DNA of 64,000 bases from Bacteroidales bacterium (GCA_017477245.1 JAFUWY010000034.1:1-64000), one strand, 5' to 3'. Positions 1 through 8,354 are shown, numbered from the stretch's first letter. Numbers and translations: made by a program. Notes: generated from the sequence alone by a model not told the origin.

Positions 1-69
1 CTGTTTATAACTGATCTTGTTCTCGTCGCAGTAGGCAATCACCTGGGCGACCTCTTCCTTTGTCATCAT
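1..69 (-). CDS. IS66-type accessory protein, N-terminus only
   Basis: Only 23 codons are inside the window: two Met codons, then TKEEVAQVIAYCDENKISYK. This resembles the start of the small helix-turn-helix-like IS66 accessory proteins of Bacteroidales, which precede tnpB and tnpC. A TACCTTTG promoter -7 box lies just upstream on the same strand (minus-strand copy of about 90-97). The assignment rests on this short match and on the GTAA terminus at 141. Confidence 0.5.
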   Translation of the reverse strand, partial: MMTKEEVAQVIAYCDENKISYKQ

Positions 70-141
70 GGCCTTTAGTCTTTGATGCAAAGGTAGACAC
101 TACCCGGCAGCCCTAATAGACGTACTTTATCGGATGCTTAC
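1..141 (-). mobile_element. End of an IS66-family insertion sequence (runs off the window)
   Basis: On the minus strand the segment from 141 starts GTAAGCATCC. IS66-family ends are known to begin GTAA, and the first gene inside (1-69) resembles the small IS66 accessory protein. The similarity of the adjacent ORF (142-378) to O-antigen ligases stops exactly at 142, which fits an insertion point. IS66 elements make 8-bp target duplications, so 142-149 would be the duplicated flank; the other copy lies outside the window. Confidence 0.6.
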
Positions 142-378
142 GAAAGGGCCCGGGTTCTGGAAGTGGCCCGTCAGTGCATACAGCGCGTGACGGGAACTCC
201 GCCAGCCCAGCACCTGCGACAGGCCGTAACACGACTCGACTATACCCCAGACACAGAGCCCGGCAACGAGCACCGAACGGGTATATGACAGGAGATTCCG
301 GATCCGGTCCGGAATGACGGATGTTGAAGGACCGTCCGGAGCCGAACCGTTACCACCAAACCTGCCTGCCGTTCTCAT
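142..378 (-). pseudogene. O-antigen ligase-like membrane protein, truncated by the insertion
   Basis: This is the N-terminal 79 codons or so of a membrane protein. One hydrophobic segment (SVLVAGLCVWGIVESCYGL) is followed by a motif ending ALTGHFQNPGPF. That pattern is typical of Bacteroidetes O-antigen ligase/polymerase-like proteins, in which FxNPGPF is normally followed by a small residue and many more membrane helices. Here the frame runs out four codons later at 127, inside the IS66 end. The ATG at 378 overlaps the end of the transglutaminase-like gene by 29 nt, so the two were probably co-transcribed. Without its remaining helices it cannot be functional. Confidence 0.55.
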
Positions 379-2344
379 ACGTAAAAATCCGTTCTTCCTT
401 CCCTTTCGTGTGGTTGTGCAGGATCAGCAACGCTCCCGCCGGGACGTTGTCGTAAACCAGCTCCTGCGTCACGCGGCGGCCGATCTGGCGACCCAACGAA
501 CTCCAGCCTTCGCCGTCCCAGTAGCACAGTTCATACTCCTCACCCTCCCGGATGAAGTTATCGTCCGTCCGGGGCAGGTAGCAGAGCTTCGACAGCTCCA
601 CCGCCCGGCCCAGGTCCAGACCCAACCAGGGAACTGGCGCCTCCTGCCCCTTCTCGTGGGCGGCATAAGTCAGCGTCGCGCCGTCGAACACGTTCGCCAT
701 CGGTGTTCCCTGATCCTTCGGGATGTATGTCCCGATCACCCGGCCGCCAGTGAGTTGCGCCCCGTCCGACCCGTACAACTCTATCTCCGCGATATCTCCG
801 GTCCCGCCTGCCGGAGGCAGGTAACGGACATACCGGTACCGTCGTCCGCCGCCGATCTCCAGCGTCTGGTAGTTCATCCCCACCGACGCCGGGATCTCCA
901 GCCGCAGCGCATTCCGGAAGGCCGCGTTGTCCGACAGTTCGAACACCCCGCCCTGCAGCATCGCCACGAACTTCCGCGGGCTGCGCTCCATGAACTTACG
1001 CGTCAGGTGCACCGTCTCCCTATGCTCCAGGTCCGGGATCAGTTCCTTCGCCCGCCCCGTGCTGTCCACCAGCACCGGCCAGCCCGCCACCGTCAATCCA
1101 CCGTTCCGGTAATACTGCGGGAGCATCACCACCGGATAGCCCATCTCCCGGAAGGTCGCCCGCCTCCCCCGGCGCCGCGCCGCGCACAGCGGCACCCAAT
1201 CCCGGTTGTCAAAGGCGCTGAACACTACGTAACGGCTCCGCCCCCTCCCCGGGCGCAGGCGCACCGACACGTCCGTCACCGGCACGTACACACCCGTCAC
1301 GTCCTTCAGACGGGGACTCATCAGCCACCCCGGCAGGTCGCCAGGGCGCGGCGGGAACAGCCCCCGCTCCACCACGCCCGGGCCGTCCGGGGACTCCGTC
1401 CAGCGGTATGCTTTCGCCAGCCGGTAGGCGAACTGTTTCACCCCCGCCGGGCGGGCCATCTCGTCCAGCGTGCAGTGGTAGGTACTGTCCTTGTGCACCA
1501 TCCCCACCCACGAGTGACCGTTCGCGTGGTTCCCCCACTGCGGCGTGAAGTCACGCGCCACAGGCATCCCATAGGTACGCGCGATGGCCATATACACGAT
1601 CTGGCTGTCATCGCAGGTCCCGCCCAACATCTGCATCAGCGATGAAGGCTTCGGCGTCGGACGCCCGGACGGGTAGCCGTTGTAGGTCCGCAGGCCCTTG
1701 AAATACCGGTTCACGCCCAGGCTGAACTGGCGCATGCACTCCGACAGGTCTCCGGCCGGATACGTCAGGCTGTCCAGTCCCGGGCCGAAACGCTCCCGGC
1801 AGGTCTCCCACCAAGGCTCCAACTCCTCGTTCCCGAACCGGTATGGGAGCACATACTCACAGAACTCCTCGATGCCCAGGTCTGCCGCCCAGGGGGAATT
1901 ACGTACAGAAAAAGCAGACTCGATCCTGTCAATGAGATACGCTGCGCTCACGGACCGGGCATCGGGAGTCACCTCCAGGTCCGAGAAGTACGGCTCCGAG
2001 GCGAACAAGGAATCCTGGAAAGCCTTCTGTGCAAAATAGTCGATCCCCGGGCGCTCATAGAAACGCGCCATCTCCGCGTAATACCTGTCCAGCGACGGGC
2101 CCGACAGCGTGTACCGGCCACGCATGTTCCCGATTAGGAAACAGGCGGCGCGGTATCGCTCCGCGTCGCCTGCGCTCCGATAGTGCTCCAGCACCCGCTC
2201 CAGTTCCGGGCGGTTCGGGCCGGCAGAGCGGAGGGTATACTTAACTCCCATGGGATAGCGAGCCCCAGTATTTTTTGACGATAACAAGGACACAACCAAA
2301 AGAATGGCGATTGTGGTTATCGCTGTTAGCCGTAGTCTTGTCAT
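350..2344 (-). CDS. Exported transglutaminase-like protein with C-terminal discoidin-like domain
   Basis: 664 aa. An N-terminal hydrophobic segment (residues 5-22) serves as signal or anchor. The middle holds a transglutaminase-like papain fold: Cys in GGTCDDSQ (about 243), His in NGHSWVG and Asp in CTLDEM, the expected Cys-His-Asp order. These folds act as proteases, amidases or cross-linkers. The last 170 residues contain a discoidin or F5/8-type C-like region (RYVRYLPP, VFDG, LGLDLG). It lies 41 nt after the thioredoxin-like gene on the same strand, so it may process or attach products of that locus; this is inference. The first 90-110 nt (2240-2344) are A+T-rich like the locus, while the rest is G+C-rich like the chromosome. 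Confidence 0.75.
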   Translation of the reverse strand: MTRLRLTAITTIAILLVVSLLSSKNTGARYPMGVKYTLRSAGPNRPELERVLEHYRSAGDAERYRAACFLIGNMRGRYTLSGPSLDRYYAEMARFYERPGIDYFAQKAFQDSLFASEPYFSDLEVTPDARSVSAAYLIDRIESAFSVRNSPWAADLGIEEFCEYVLPYRFGNEELEPWWETCRERFGPGLDSLTYPAGDLSECMRQFSLGVNRYFKGLRTYNGYPSGRPTPKPSSLMQMLGGTCDDSQIVYMAIARTYGMPVARDFTPQWGNHANGHSWVGMVHKDSTYHCTLDEMARPAGVKQFAYRLAKAYRWTESPDGPGVVERGLFPPRPGDLPGWLMSPRLKDVTGVYVPVTDVSVRLRPGRGRSRYVVFSAFDNRDWVPLCAARRRGRRATFREMGYPVVMLPQYYRNGGLTVAGWPVLVDSTGRAKELIPDLEHRETVHLTRKFMERSPRKFVAMLQGGVFELSDNAAFRNALRLEIPASVGMNYQTLEIGGGRRYRYVRYLPPAGGTGDIAEIELYGSDGAQLTGGRVIGTYIPKDQGTPMANVFDGATLTYAAHEKGQEAPVPWLGLDLGRAVELSKLCYLPRTDDNFIREGEEYELCYWDGEGWSSLGRQIGRRVTQELVYDNVPAGALLILHNHTKGKEERIFTYENGRQVWW

Positions 2345-2385
2345 CTCTTTCGGTACTCTTAAAGAATATTTAGCCTCGCGTCCGA

Positions 2386-2949
2386 TTAGTGTAACTGCTT
2401 TTGTTTCAGTCTTCCTGCTGTCTTCATATATAGCGATTGCATCTCTTTATTGTTCATGGGATCTCCAGCGAGGAGTACCTGGTTATTGTTATCCAGAAGA
2501 AATGTATGCAACTTATTGTTGGATGGAACATGAGGATTCAATGAATGAAAAAGCCCTATCGTGTCCATATAAACATTGAACGTATTCTGCTGGTGTTTCA
2601 AATGCCACGACAATAAAGGAATATCTCGCTTACAAGGGGCGAGGATCGGAACGATCTGCAATCGAAGTCCGTCATCTGATAAAGACGAATTGAAATGATC
2701 CCAATACGGCAGGTTATTGAGCGAGCATAGGTTGCAGCTTGTACTATCTACATAGATAAGAATCGTTCCGCTCACCATCGCGCGACCCGGATCTTTGCCA
2801 ACACCTTCATAACAGGCTAGATGCTGAAATGGAATGGTGATTTCACGCGACTGTAGCTTCAGGATCTCCTTCTTAAGAGCAACCTCATTCTCGCATCCAA
2901 CTGATGCCAATGATAAAATGATGATTAAAAACTGCTTTATTCTTCTCAT
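2386..2949 (-). CDS. Thioredoxin-like lipoprotein (CxxC)
   Basis: 187 aa. A lipoprotein signal peptide ends at Cys in LASVGC (about residue 19). A strand VSGTILIYVDSTSC leads into CNLC, a CxxC in the position of a thioredoxin active site. The rest (IVPILAP, VYMDT, HTFLLDNNNQVLLAGDP) follows the beta-alpha pattern of TlpA/AhpC-like folds. It is therefore probably a periplasmic or outer-membrane-anchored thiol-disulfide protein. Its ATG overlaps the stop of the upstream propeller gene by 4 nt (ATGA). A paralogue sits at the other end of the cluster (7163-7714). Redox function is inferred; no substrate is shown. Confidence 0.7.
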   Translation of the reverse strand: MRRIKQFLIIILSLASVGCENEVALKKEILKLQSREITIPFQHLACYEGVGKDPGRAMVSGTILIYVDSTSCNLCSLNNLPYWDHFNSSLSDDGLRLQIVPILAPCKRDIPLLSWHLKHQQNTFNVYMDTIGLFHSLNPHVPSNNKLHTFLLDNNNQVLLAGDPMNNKEMQSLYMKTAGRLKQKQLH

Positions 2950-3947
2950 CTTTCTGGCAACAAGTAAATATCCAGTGATGCGGTCCTGTTGTTGAATGCG
3001 TACAAGAGCCCTTTCTCCGAAACGGTTATCGTCGAATAACTCCGTCCTCCAGACAGGACAAACGTATGGGCATGCCTCATTTTCTGTCCGTCCTTCTCGA
3101 GGACGATTACTTCGTCGCAGTGATACCCGCCTTTAGTTGACGCTGACAAGATATATAAACTTCCCTCCCTATAACATGCATCCTTATTCGCAACAAAAAA
3201 CTTATTCGGCACTATTGATTTTTCCTTCTGGAATATTTCCGCACGCTCTGGGATAGACATAAGATCATACGAGGACATGGACTCGCCCGACAAGGAAAAC
3301 TCTTCCACCAGAGGCAATGCCAGACACACTACAAAAAGGGAGTGATCACCTCTTACCACATGCCTCTCAGAGTGCCTCGGCATCTCTACATCATCATACT
3401 TGGAAACCGGACACATCACGCCAACCACCGTTTCATTCCAAAGGGCATTCACCAACCGATCAGCCCCCGTAACAGAATAGTACAAGGTATCATTGAGCGC
3501 GACGAAACGGACGTTGTACGAGGGCATTAAACCTGACGGCATTCTCTCATCACCACTTGGGACCCCTTCGCGATAGGAATGCATGATAGCGTGTCCTTCA
3601 TCAAAAATCCAGACTTTTCCGTCTGGAGAATACGACAGATGGCCACAGCCCAATACTTCCCCAGGCCCGTTCCCGGGTCTCGCATAGGATGATAGTATCT
3701 TCCCGCTTTGATCAATCTCTATAATCCCTTGCTGATAATCAGATATGATGACTCGCTGGTCGACAGCTTCCAAACAGGGTATGTTTCCTGAAAAGTACAG
3801 CGTGTCTGACAGCACTGATAACGTTGAATCCAAACTCAACGTCTCTGGCATGATCCGCTCTGATCGATGACAAGCAGTGCTCGCCACTATTATAATAAGA
3901 AAAAGGCTAGAGCGGAAAAGGCCACACGCACTCCGACCTGTTACCAT
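2946..3947 (-). CDS. Six-bladed beta-propeller lipoprotein
   Basis: 333 aa. A signal peptide ends in VASTAC (lipobox Cys about residue 26). Repeated beta-rich blades follow, with the hallmark ARPGNGPGEV at about 95. The related lipoproteins at 4426 and 5812 carry RGRGPGEV and RGRGPDEF at the equivalent place, the signature of BF3164/DUF5128-type propellers of Bacteroidetes. The family's role is unknown; it recurrently neighbours NVEALA genes. The start codon lies 41 nt inside the end of the preceding NVEALA gene. A start further in is possible because the first eight residues are not typical of a signal peptide. Confidence 0.75.
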   Translation of the reverse strand: MVTGRSACGLFRSSLFLIIIVASTACHRSERIMPETLSLDSTLSVLSDTLYFSGNIPCLEAVDQRVIISDYQQGIIEIDQSGKILSSYARPGNGPGEVLGCGHLSYSPDGKVWIFDEGHAIMHSYREGVPSGDERMPSGLMPSYNVRFVALNDTLYYSVTGADRLVNALWNETVVGVMCPVSKYDDVEMPRHSERHVVRGDHSLFVVCLALPLVEEFSLSGESMSSYDLMSIPERAEIFQKEKSIVPNKFFVANKDACYREGSLYILSASTKGGYHCDEVIVLEKDGQKMRHAHTFVLSGGRSYSTITVSEKGLLYAFNNRTASLDIYLLPER

Positions 3948-4209
3948 CGCATTCTACATAATTACGACCAGAGATACATTCGTTTTGTCCATGACAGGAT
4001 ACTTCTCCGTATACAGTACTATAATGTATACAATAAGCTTTCGCACTACAACGATACTCTTCATTTTGTACCAGTGCCTCTATATTCTGATATAGAAGGC
4101 CTCTTCCTGAATCCGCCAGCGATTTACACACAACGATGGAACACCCAAATAACAGTGCAACCGCAGCACCATATACTACTGCACTCACTCGTTTTGTTTT
4201 CTTTTTCAT
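3907..4209 (-). CDS. NVEALA-family small secreted protein, Cys-rich (copy 3)
   Basis: 100 aa. A basic start (MKKKTKR) and a hydrophobic segment precede the family motif, here QNIEALVQNEE (about 42-52). The C-terminal half has six cysteines spread over some 40 residues (RC, YC, SC, EC, EC, EC). The layout, a signal-like leader, an N-x-E-A-L motif, then a short variable even-cysteine tail, is that of Bacteroidetes NVEALA proteins, whose function is not known. The even cysteine number suggests disulfides in the exported product. It has the most cysteines of the three copies in this locus and is the only one preceded by a 216-nt gap (4210-4425). Confidence 0.75.
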   Translation of the reverse strand: MKKKTKRVSAVVYGAAVALLFGCSIVVCKSLADSGRGLLYQNIEALVQNEEYRCSAKAYCIHYSTVYGEVSCHGQNECISGRNYVECDGNRSECVWPFPL

Positions 4210-4425
4210 TTCAATTATTATTTGATAACTAATTAGTTGACAAAATATAAGGATTCATATTTTTCATCTGCCCCAAACACCTTGTGCCATCTGCGTTACA
4301 AAACTGGGGAGATTCACTGAATCTATCATCAAACAGAAACATAATCATGCTGGGGAAAACTATTCCTCTTTAAGGTTCTTTTCTTCAAAAACGAAAAACA
4401 TATTGTTTTTGAAATATTCATGCGA
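4210..4425. other. Intergenic gap inside the NVEALA locus
   Basis: 216 nt, strongly A+T-rich, between the second propeller gene and the third NVEALA gene. A short inverted repeat GATTC-N3-GAATC sits at 4310-4322. On the minus strand there is an imperfect -7-like sequence (TTATATTTTG) near 4244-4253 with one extra T, so a secondary promoter is possible but not convincing. No ORF or stable RNA was recognised. Confidence 0.4.
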
Positions 4426-5520
4426 TCATAGGTTGTTTATTTCATCTATGTTCTGAGAGCAGAAACGAGCTTCCCACTCATTATTTATATAAGAATAGTA
4501 CTGTAGATAAAGCTTATCTTTATATAAACTTATCCAATAGTAATGTTTATCTAATTGAATCCTTTTTTTAACATTTCCATACCAATCAAAGACGTAGAGT
4601 TCAGAAGGCGTCTCTTCTTCATTTTTACCAGAAATGACACCCTGATACAAAGCAAATATATTCTCGCCATTTGATTCACAGCTCATAAAATGGAAATGAC
4701 GAGATCCTCTTTCAGAGAACAACGGTTTATCATTTAACCAAATCCCTCTTGCCTTCCCTGTCTCTATATCCAGAAAACCTATCAACGGAAACATGTTCAT
4801 AACAAAGCAAATTGTCTGCCCAGAACTATCTACACACAGATCCATTGTAAGCAACTCCTGTGGCAGATAGTCTTTTTCTCTCTTGTGGATGTATGGGATT
4901 TGTTGGAAACAGGAATAGTCTCGAAGCAAGTTCCCCGATGAAAGATCATACAAGGCAAAAGCAGGCAGATGAGACAAGCTATTTGACTCAGGCACAGTAG
5001 CAGAATCGAATAATAAGACCCTATTCTCAGATACTTTTCGAGGATGCTGAAATGTTCGACCTGCGTAATCCTGCAATTGTACTTGCCTATCGTACTTTGT
5101 ATTTCCAGCCTTCAAGCTTTTATCTATATTTAATTCAAAATATTGTCCCTTCAGCAAATCAAACACTACGACATTACCATCAACGATTTGAAAAGAAGGA
5201 TTCGTTGCAAGGACTTCTCCCGGACCTCTCCCCCGTATACAGAAATGACCAAGATCTTCTCCACTCTTCAAGCCAGCCACATGATACATCGTCTGGCCTA
5301 TTCCTTTTTTATAATAAACCACCAAAGTATCTATTACCTCAAATCGCCACAGGTCCCCTATACCAGAGATAGACGCTTCTTGTGATGAATCCAACTCTAC
5401 CACAGGGATACCATGCACTTCCTCTATCGGAAAAGCGAAATAATCCTGGGGGTTAAATGCTGGCTTACACCCGGAAAGAAAGACGAATAATCCAATAACT
5501 ATTGAATCAGTCCGCACCAT
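4426..5520 (-). CDS. BF3164-type six-bladed propeller lipoprotein
   Basis: 364 aa. The lipobox is FLSGC (Cys about residue 18). CIRGRGPGEVLA at about 95 is the conserved turn of BF3164-like propellers, with regular beta blades on either side and a C-terminal WISLYKDKLYLQYYSY-like last blade. It is a paralogue of the 5812 gene: both share the order signal, GRGPxE and a late GIWLNDKPL/YRISDLPDF-type segment. Its start lies 14 nt inside the end of the upstream NVEALA gene, which implies coupled translation. It probably sits on the outer membrane or in the periplasm; the ligand is unknown. Confidence 0.75.
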   Translation of the reverse strand: MVRTDSIVIGLFVFLSGCKPAFNPQDYFAFPIEEVHGIPVVELDSSQEASISGIGDLWRFEVIDTLVVYYKKGIGQTMYHVAGLKSGEDLGHFCIRGRGPGEVLATNPSFQIVDGNVVVFDLLKGQYFELNIDKSLKAGNTKYDRQVQLQDYAGRTFQHPRKVSENRVLLFDSATVPESNSLSHLPAFALYDLSSGNLLRDYSCFQQIPYIHKREKDYLPQELLTMDLCVDSSGQTICFVMNMFPLIGFLDIETGKARGIWLNDKPLFSERGSRHFHFMSCESNGENIFALYQGVISGKNEEETPSELYVFDWYGNVKKRIQLDKHYYWISLYKDKLYLQYYSYINNEWEARFCSQNIDEINNL

Positions 5521-5821
5521 AGGTTATCATAAATATACATTCTTCTTCTCTTTGTCTTGGGACAAAGCCGTAAGCACAATCCTCAATATGCAACTCTGTG
5601 GTATTCTCTAAACAATAAGCATATAAGGCCTCTCCATGACTACTCGGCGCAGAATCAGGCATATAGCACGGATATGTAATGATGATTTCTTCCACAGCCA
5701 AGGCCTCCAGATTGTCGCGAAATTCACTCTTTGTGTTGAGTAAGCTGCCATTAAGAATAATGAAAATAGATGTTATTAATATGATGACAATAGCACCAAG
5801 AAAAAGTTTGCTTAAACGCAT
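5507..5821 (-). CDS. NVEALA-family small secreted protein (copy 2)
   Basis: 104 aa. A hydrophobic leader (LFLGAIVIILITSIFIIL) is followed by FRDNLEALAVEE, the clearest NVEALA motif of the three copies (about 35-46). The tail has four cysteines (YPC, AYC, EDC, EEC), again an even number, and is not alignable with the other copies beyond the motif. The start overlaps the end of the preceding propeller gene by 10 nt, and the end overlaps the next propeller start by 14 nt. The pair therefore reads as one expression unit. Confidence 0.78.
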   Translation of the reverse strand: MRLSKLFLGAIVIILITSIFIILNGSLLNTKSEFRDNLEALAVEEIIITYPCYMPDSAPSSHGEALYAYCLENTTELHIEDCAYGFVPRQREEECIFMITYGAD

Positions 5822-6879
5822 TGGTTTTTTAGTTTAATTCTGAACAAATAGCTTTTCGTTTGATTGGAGAGATACAGGTTTCCATCGGAATAATGGATAT
5901 CATTATATATGCCGGCTATTACCTCCTTCTTTATTAGTTCACCAGACCAATTGAACGTATAAAGGAATGATGTGGCGCCATCTTTTGCCGGGCGACTCCG
6001 TCCATGGTAAAGGGCATATATATTATTGCCATCTGTACATACCCCGCTAAAATGTCGACGCAAAACCCCATCCTCAAAATCTGGCAGATCTGAGATTCTG
6101 TAGATTAATTTCTCACCTTTGTTAAGGTCAATAATCCCATAAACAGGAAAATCCATCAAGACAAAAGCAAGTTTGTCCCCGCTTGTGGAAAGACAGTCAA
6201 AAGGGTAGAACATGATACCATGACCAGGAGTGTGCTTTTCCAAATATCGCATACATCTTGGCCCGCCCAGATGTATTGTCTTTTGAATTCTACCTGTTTC
6301 TATATCATAAACTGCATAATATGGAATCTCGACCAGTCCCGTTTTTTGATTCTCTGTTTGATAACAAAAGTCATACAGCATGAATCTCCTTTCCGGCAGT
6401 TTATGAACATTCGCATATGGGATAGTACCTGGTCTGTTTGACTCAAAATGAATGGTTGTCAATACCTGCGTTTGCCCCTTGGAAATAGTGGAAGCCAGAT
6501 CAATTTCATAATAATCATTCTCTATTGGGTCGATTAAGGAAACCGTATTGTCGCAGACATCCACTCTTGGCATAACCGAGATAAATTCATCAGGACCCCG
6601 ACCGCGTCGGCACATCCCGCCAAGCAGTTCTCCTGTCTTGAGATCATTCAATAAAAAATGAAAATCGTGATTATACCAAGTAATAAGTATGCTGTCCGAT
6701 ATGTTGAATTGTGTTAGTTCATAATCAAGTTCTATGATCTTCTCAACTTCAAGCGTATCTGAAATAGGGATGTCGTTCCGAAGTACAACCTTCTGGCCAA
6801 AGAAAGCAGAGTCTCCGGGAACACATGAATATAACAGAAGGAGGTTTACAAAAACCAGTATTACTACTTTACGAAGCAT
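5812..6879 (-). CDS. BF3164-type six-bladed propeller lipoprotein
   Basis: 355 aa. The lipobox Cys is in LLLYSC (about residue 19). The family turn CRRGRGPDEF lies at about 93-102, and blades such as FVLMDFPVYGIIDL and NNIYALYHGRSRP parallel those in the 4426 copy. It is the first propeller transcribed in the locus. Its start overlaps the upstream NVEALA gene by 16 nt. Function unknown; the fold and lipid anchor point to a surface or periplasmic binding or scaffold protein. Confidence 0.77.
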   Translation of the reverse strand: MLRKVVILVFVNLLLLYSCVPGDSAFFGQKVVLRNDIPISDTLEVEKIIELDYELTQFNISDSILITWYNHDFHFLLNDLKTGELLGGMCRRGRGPDEFISVMPRVDVCDNTVSLIDPIENDYYEIDLASTISKGQTQVLTTIHFESNRPGTIPYANVHKLPERRFMLYDFCYQTENQKTGLVEIPYYAVYDIETGRIQKTIHLGGPRCMRYLEKHTPGHGIMFYPFDCLSTSGDKLAFVLMDFPVYGIIDLNKGEKLIYRISDLPDFEDGVLRRHFSGVCTDGNNIYALYHGRSRPAKDGATSFLYTFNWSGELIKKEVIAGIYNDIHYSDGNLYLSNQTKSYLFRIKLKNQCV

Positions 6880-7166
6880 TTCCCGCCATTATTTAGTTCA
6901 TAATAAGCCCACTTAAAATCACATTGTTTTTTTACATATTGATCTGTTCCTTCTCTACATGAGTTCTCCGCTGTTAAAAAATCGTATTCCGTGGGTTCTG
7001 ATATTTCAAATCTACAGAATTCCAGATCAACCCCCTCGCCCCGAGTTAATGCTTGAAGGTTCTCTTCAAAAAAACTCTCCTTAAATGCCTGAACTTTAGA
7101 GACAACAATACCACATGCAACAGAAAGAATGATTAATACAATGAATGTTTTTCCCTTTGTTTTCAT
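6864..7166 (-). CDS. NVEALA-family small secreted protein (copy 1)
   Basis: 100 aa. Leader KTFIVLIILSVACGIVVS, then FEENLQALTRGEG (about 34-46), a degenerate NVEALA motif ending in a Gly-Glu like many family members. The tail has four cysteines (EFC, NSC, KQC, GKC). ATGA overlap (4 nt) with the thioredoxin-like gene upstream. It is the first NVEALA gene after the DUF3244-like and thioredoxin-like genes. Confidence 0.75.
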   Translation of the reverse strand: MKTKGKTFIVLIILSVACGIVVSKVQAFKESFFEENLQALTRGEGVDLEFCRFEISEPTEYDFLTAENSCREGTDQYVKKQCDFKWAYYELNNGGKCFVK

Positions 7167-7714
7167 AACTTATTCTGATTGAGTTTATTTAACAATAATT
7201 TCCGAACAGCTTCACTCCTCGCAGGGTCTCCGACAACTATTGGAGCATTTTTACTATTCAACAACAATGTGTGCAGTCTTGAATCGCCCATTATTATCGG
7301 GTTGGCCATAGAAAATGCATTCTCTTCATCAACACAAATGGGGATGCGCATTTCAAGATCGGCCAAATACCGAATAAGTGGAATGTCTCCGAAACGGGTG
7401 TTTGCCAGAAGAACTAGCACAATAAACTGCCCAGACTGGTCTGCTAAGTCGAAGTATTGTCGATACATTCCGATCCTTGAAATCCGGCATGTCGTACACT
7501 CTGTTGAATCAATATATACTATTAGTTTCGGCTTGTCCCGCAATGAATCCGGCATCGGAAAAACTTCTCCATTATACACGCACGATATCTTCTCCGGCAG
7601 GACGATCGTGCTGCCCATCAGTTCCTTCAACTGCGCGCGCAGCCGCGCCTTCTTGCAGCCGGTCGTGGCGACAGCAAGGAGGCACAACATAACTAGTAGA
7701 AGAATACGACGCAT
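7163..7714 (-). CDS. Thioredoxin-like lipoprotein (CxxC)
   Basis: 183 aa. Lipobox VATTGC (Cys about 20). The core reads KPKLIVYIDSTECTTC, placing CTTC like a thioredoxin active site, then IVLVLLANTRFGD, IPICVDEENAF and LHTLLLNSKNAPIVVGDP. The last segment matches HTFLLDNNNQVLLAGDP of the 2386 protein, so the two are paralogues with different CxxC dipeptides (TT versus NL). It precedes the first NVEALA gene, so a role in forming or reshuffling its disulfides is plausible but unproven. The first 100 nt are G+C-rich, unlike the remainder. Confidence 0.7.
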   Translation of the reverse strand: MRRILLLVMLCLLAVATTGCKKARLRAQLKELMGSTIVLPEKISCVYNGEVFPMPDSLRDKPKLIVYIDSTECTTCRISRIGMYRQYFDLADQSGQFIVLVLLANTRFGDIPLIRYLADLEMRIPICVDEENAFSMANPIIMGDSRLHTLLLNSKNAPIVVGDPARSEAVRKLLLNKLNQNKL

Positions 7715-7733
7715 GGAATTGATAACGAATCAA

Positions 7734-8114
7734 CTAAATTACGAACACGCCAACACCGAAGTAATTGGGAGACTGAATCTCGAGAGTATAAGACCCGGGA
7801 GCGATTGGAGATGCAAACAGAGTGAAGCCAACCAACGTAGTGTCTACCACGGTGCTATAGACCTGAACACCTGAAGCATCCCTGACTATAACTGATGCTG
7901 TTCCGATGGAATTTGCAAAAGTGAGGTAAATGGAATTCGATGCGTGAAGGAAAAAAGCCTCTACTGGCGCCGCACCACGTTCGTCTCCTGGGTCGTTTTT
8001 GCTTTCGATGACAATCTCTTCAATTCCAGAGTCCTCCGCTGGAGTCGCCTTGGTAAAATTGAATCCAAGCCCCATTAGCAGGATGGAAAGAAGAGTGATA
8101 ATTACCTTTTTCAT
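7734..8114 (-). CDS. DUF3244-like exported protein
   Basis: 126 aa from the ATG at 8114; an upstream ATG at 8141 would add nine basic residues before the signal peptide and is less likely. A signal peptide (MKKVIITLLSILLMGLGF) is followed by an acidic stretch, then a predicted all-beta domain (VEAFFLHASNSIYLTFANSI, VIVRDASGVQVYSTVVD, APGSYTLEIQSPN). This resembles DUF3244, an Ig-like fold that often sits near NVEALA or TPR-HTH genes. It is the first gene of the A+T-rich cluster in transcription order. Confidence 0.6.
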   Translation of the reverse strand: MKKVIITLLSILLMGLGFNFTKATPAEDSGIEEIVIESKNDPGDERGAAPVEAFFLHASNSIYLTFANSIGTASVIVRDASGVQVYSTVVDTTLVGFTLFASPIAPGSYTLEIQSPNYFGVGVFVI

Positions 8115-8138
8115 ACGTGTTTTGATTTTGATTCTATA

Positions 8139-8146
8139 CAAATGTA
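8139..8146 (-). promoter_or_regulatory. Promoter -7 box upstream of the DUF3244/NVEALA cluster
   Basis: The minus strand reads TACATTTG (TAnnTTTG consensus), about 25 nt before the ATG at 8114. A T-rich stretch stands where the -33 box would be, but no clean TTG. Its position favours 8114 over 8141 as the start codon. Confidence 0.5.
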
Positions 8147-8354
8147 TAAAACACGATCCTTTAAAAGAAAAAACACCGCATCTTTCATTTACCGCGACAA
8201 TCCATTGATACTCAATTGATTCCGGAATACCTGGACAATTCCTCGCGGACCGCAGCTTTTAAAGGCATTTCAACTCGCTAGTTATCAACCACATACACCC
8301 CCCCCCATTACAAAATAGAGGTAAATGTAAACGGTAAAAGATTGTGCCTCTCTC

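Noticed and set aside
314..1645. 443-codon open frame opposite the transglutaminase-like gene
   Set aside because: It is a G+C-rich mirror of a real gene and reads as Arg/Pro/His-rich sequence with no domain. The same applies to the very long antisense frames at 20251-23436, 45086-48259, 52860-56132 and 58757-61438.
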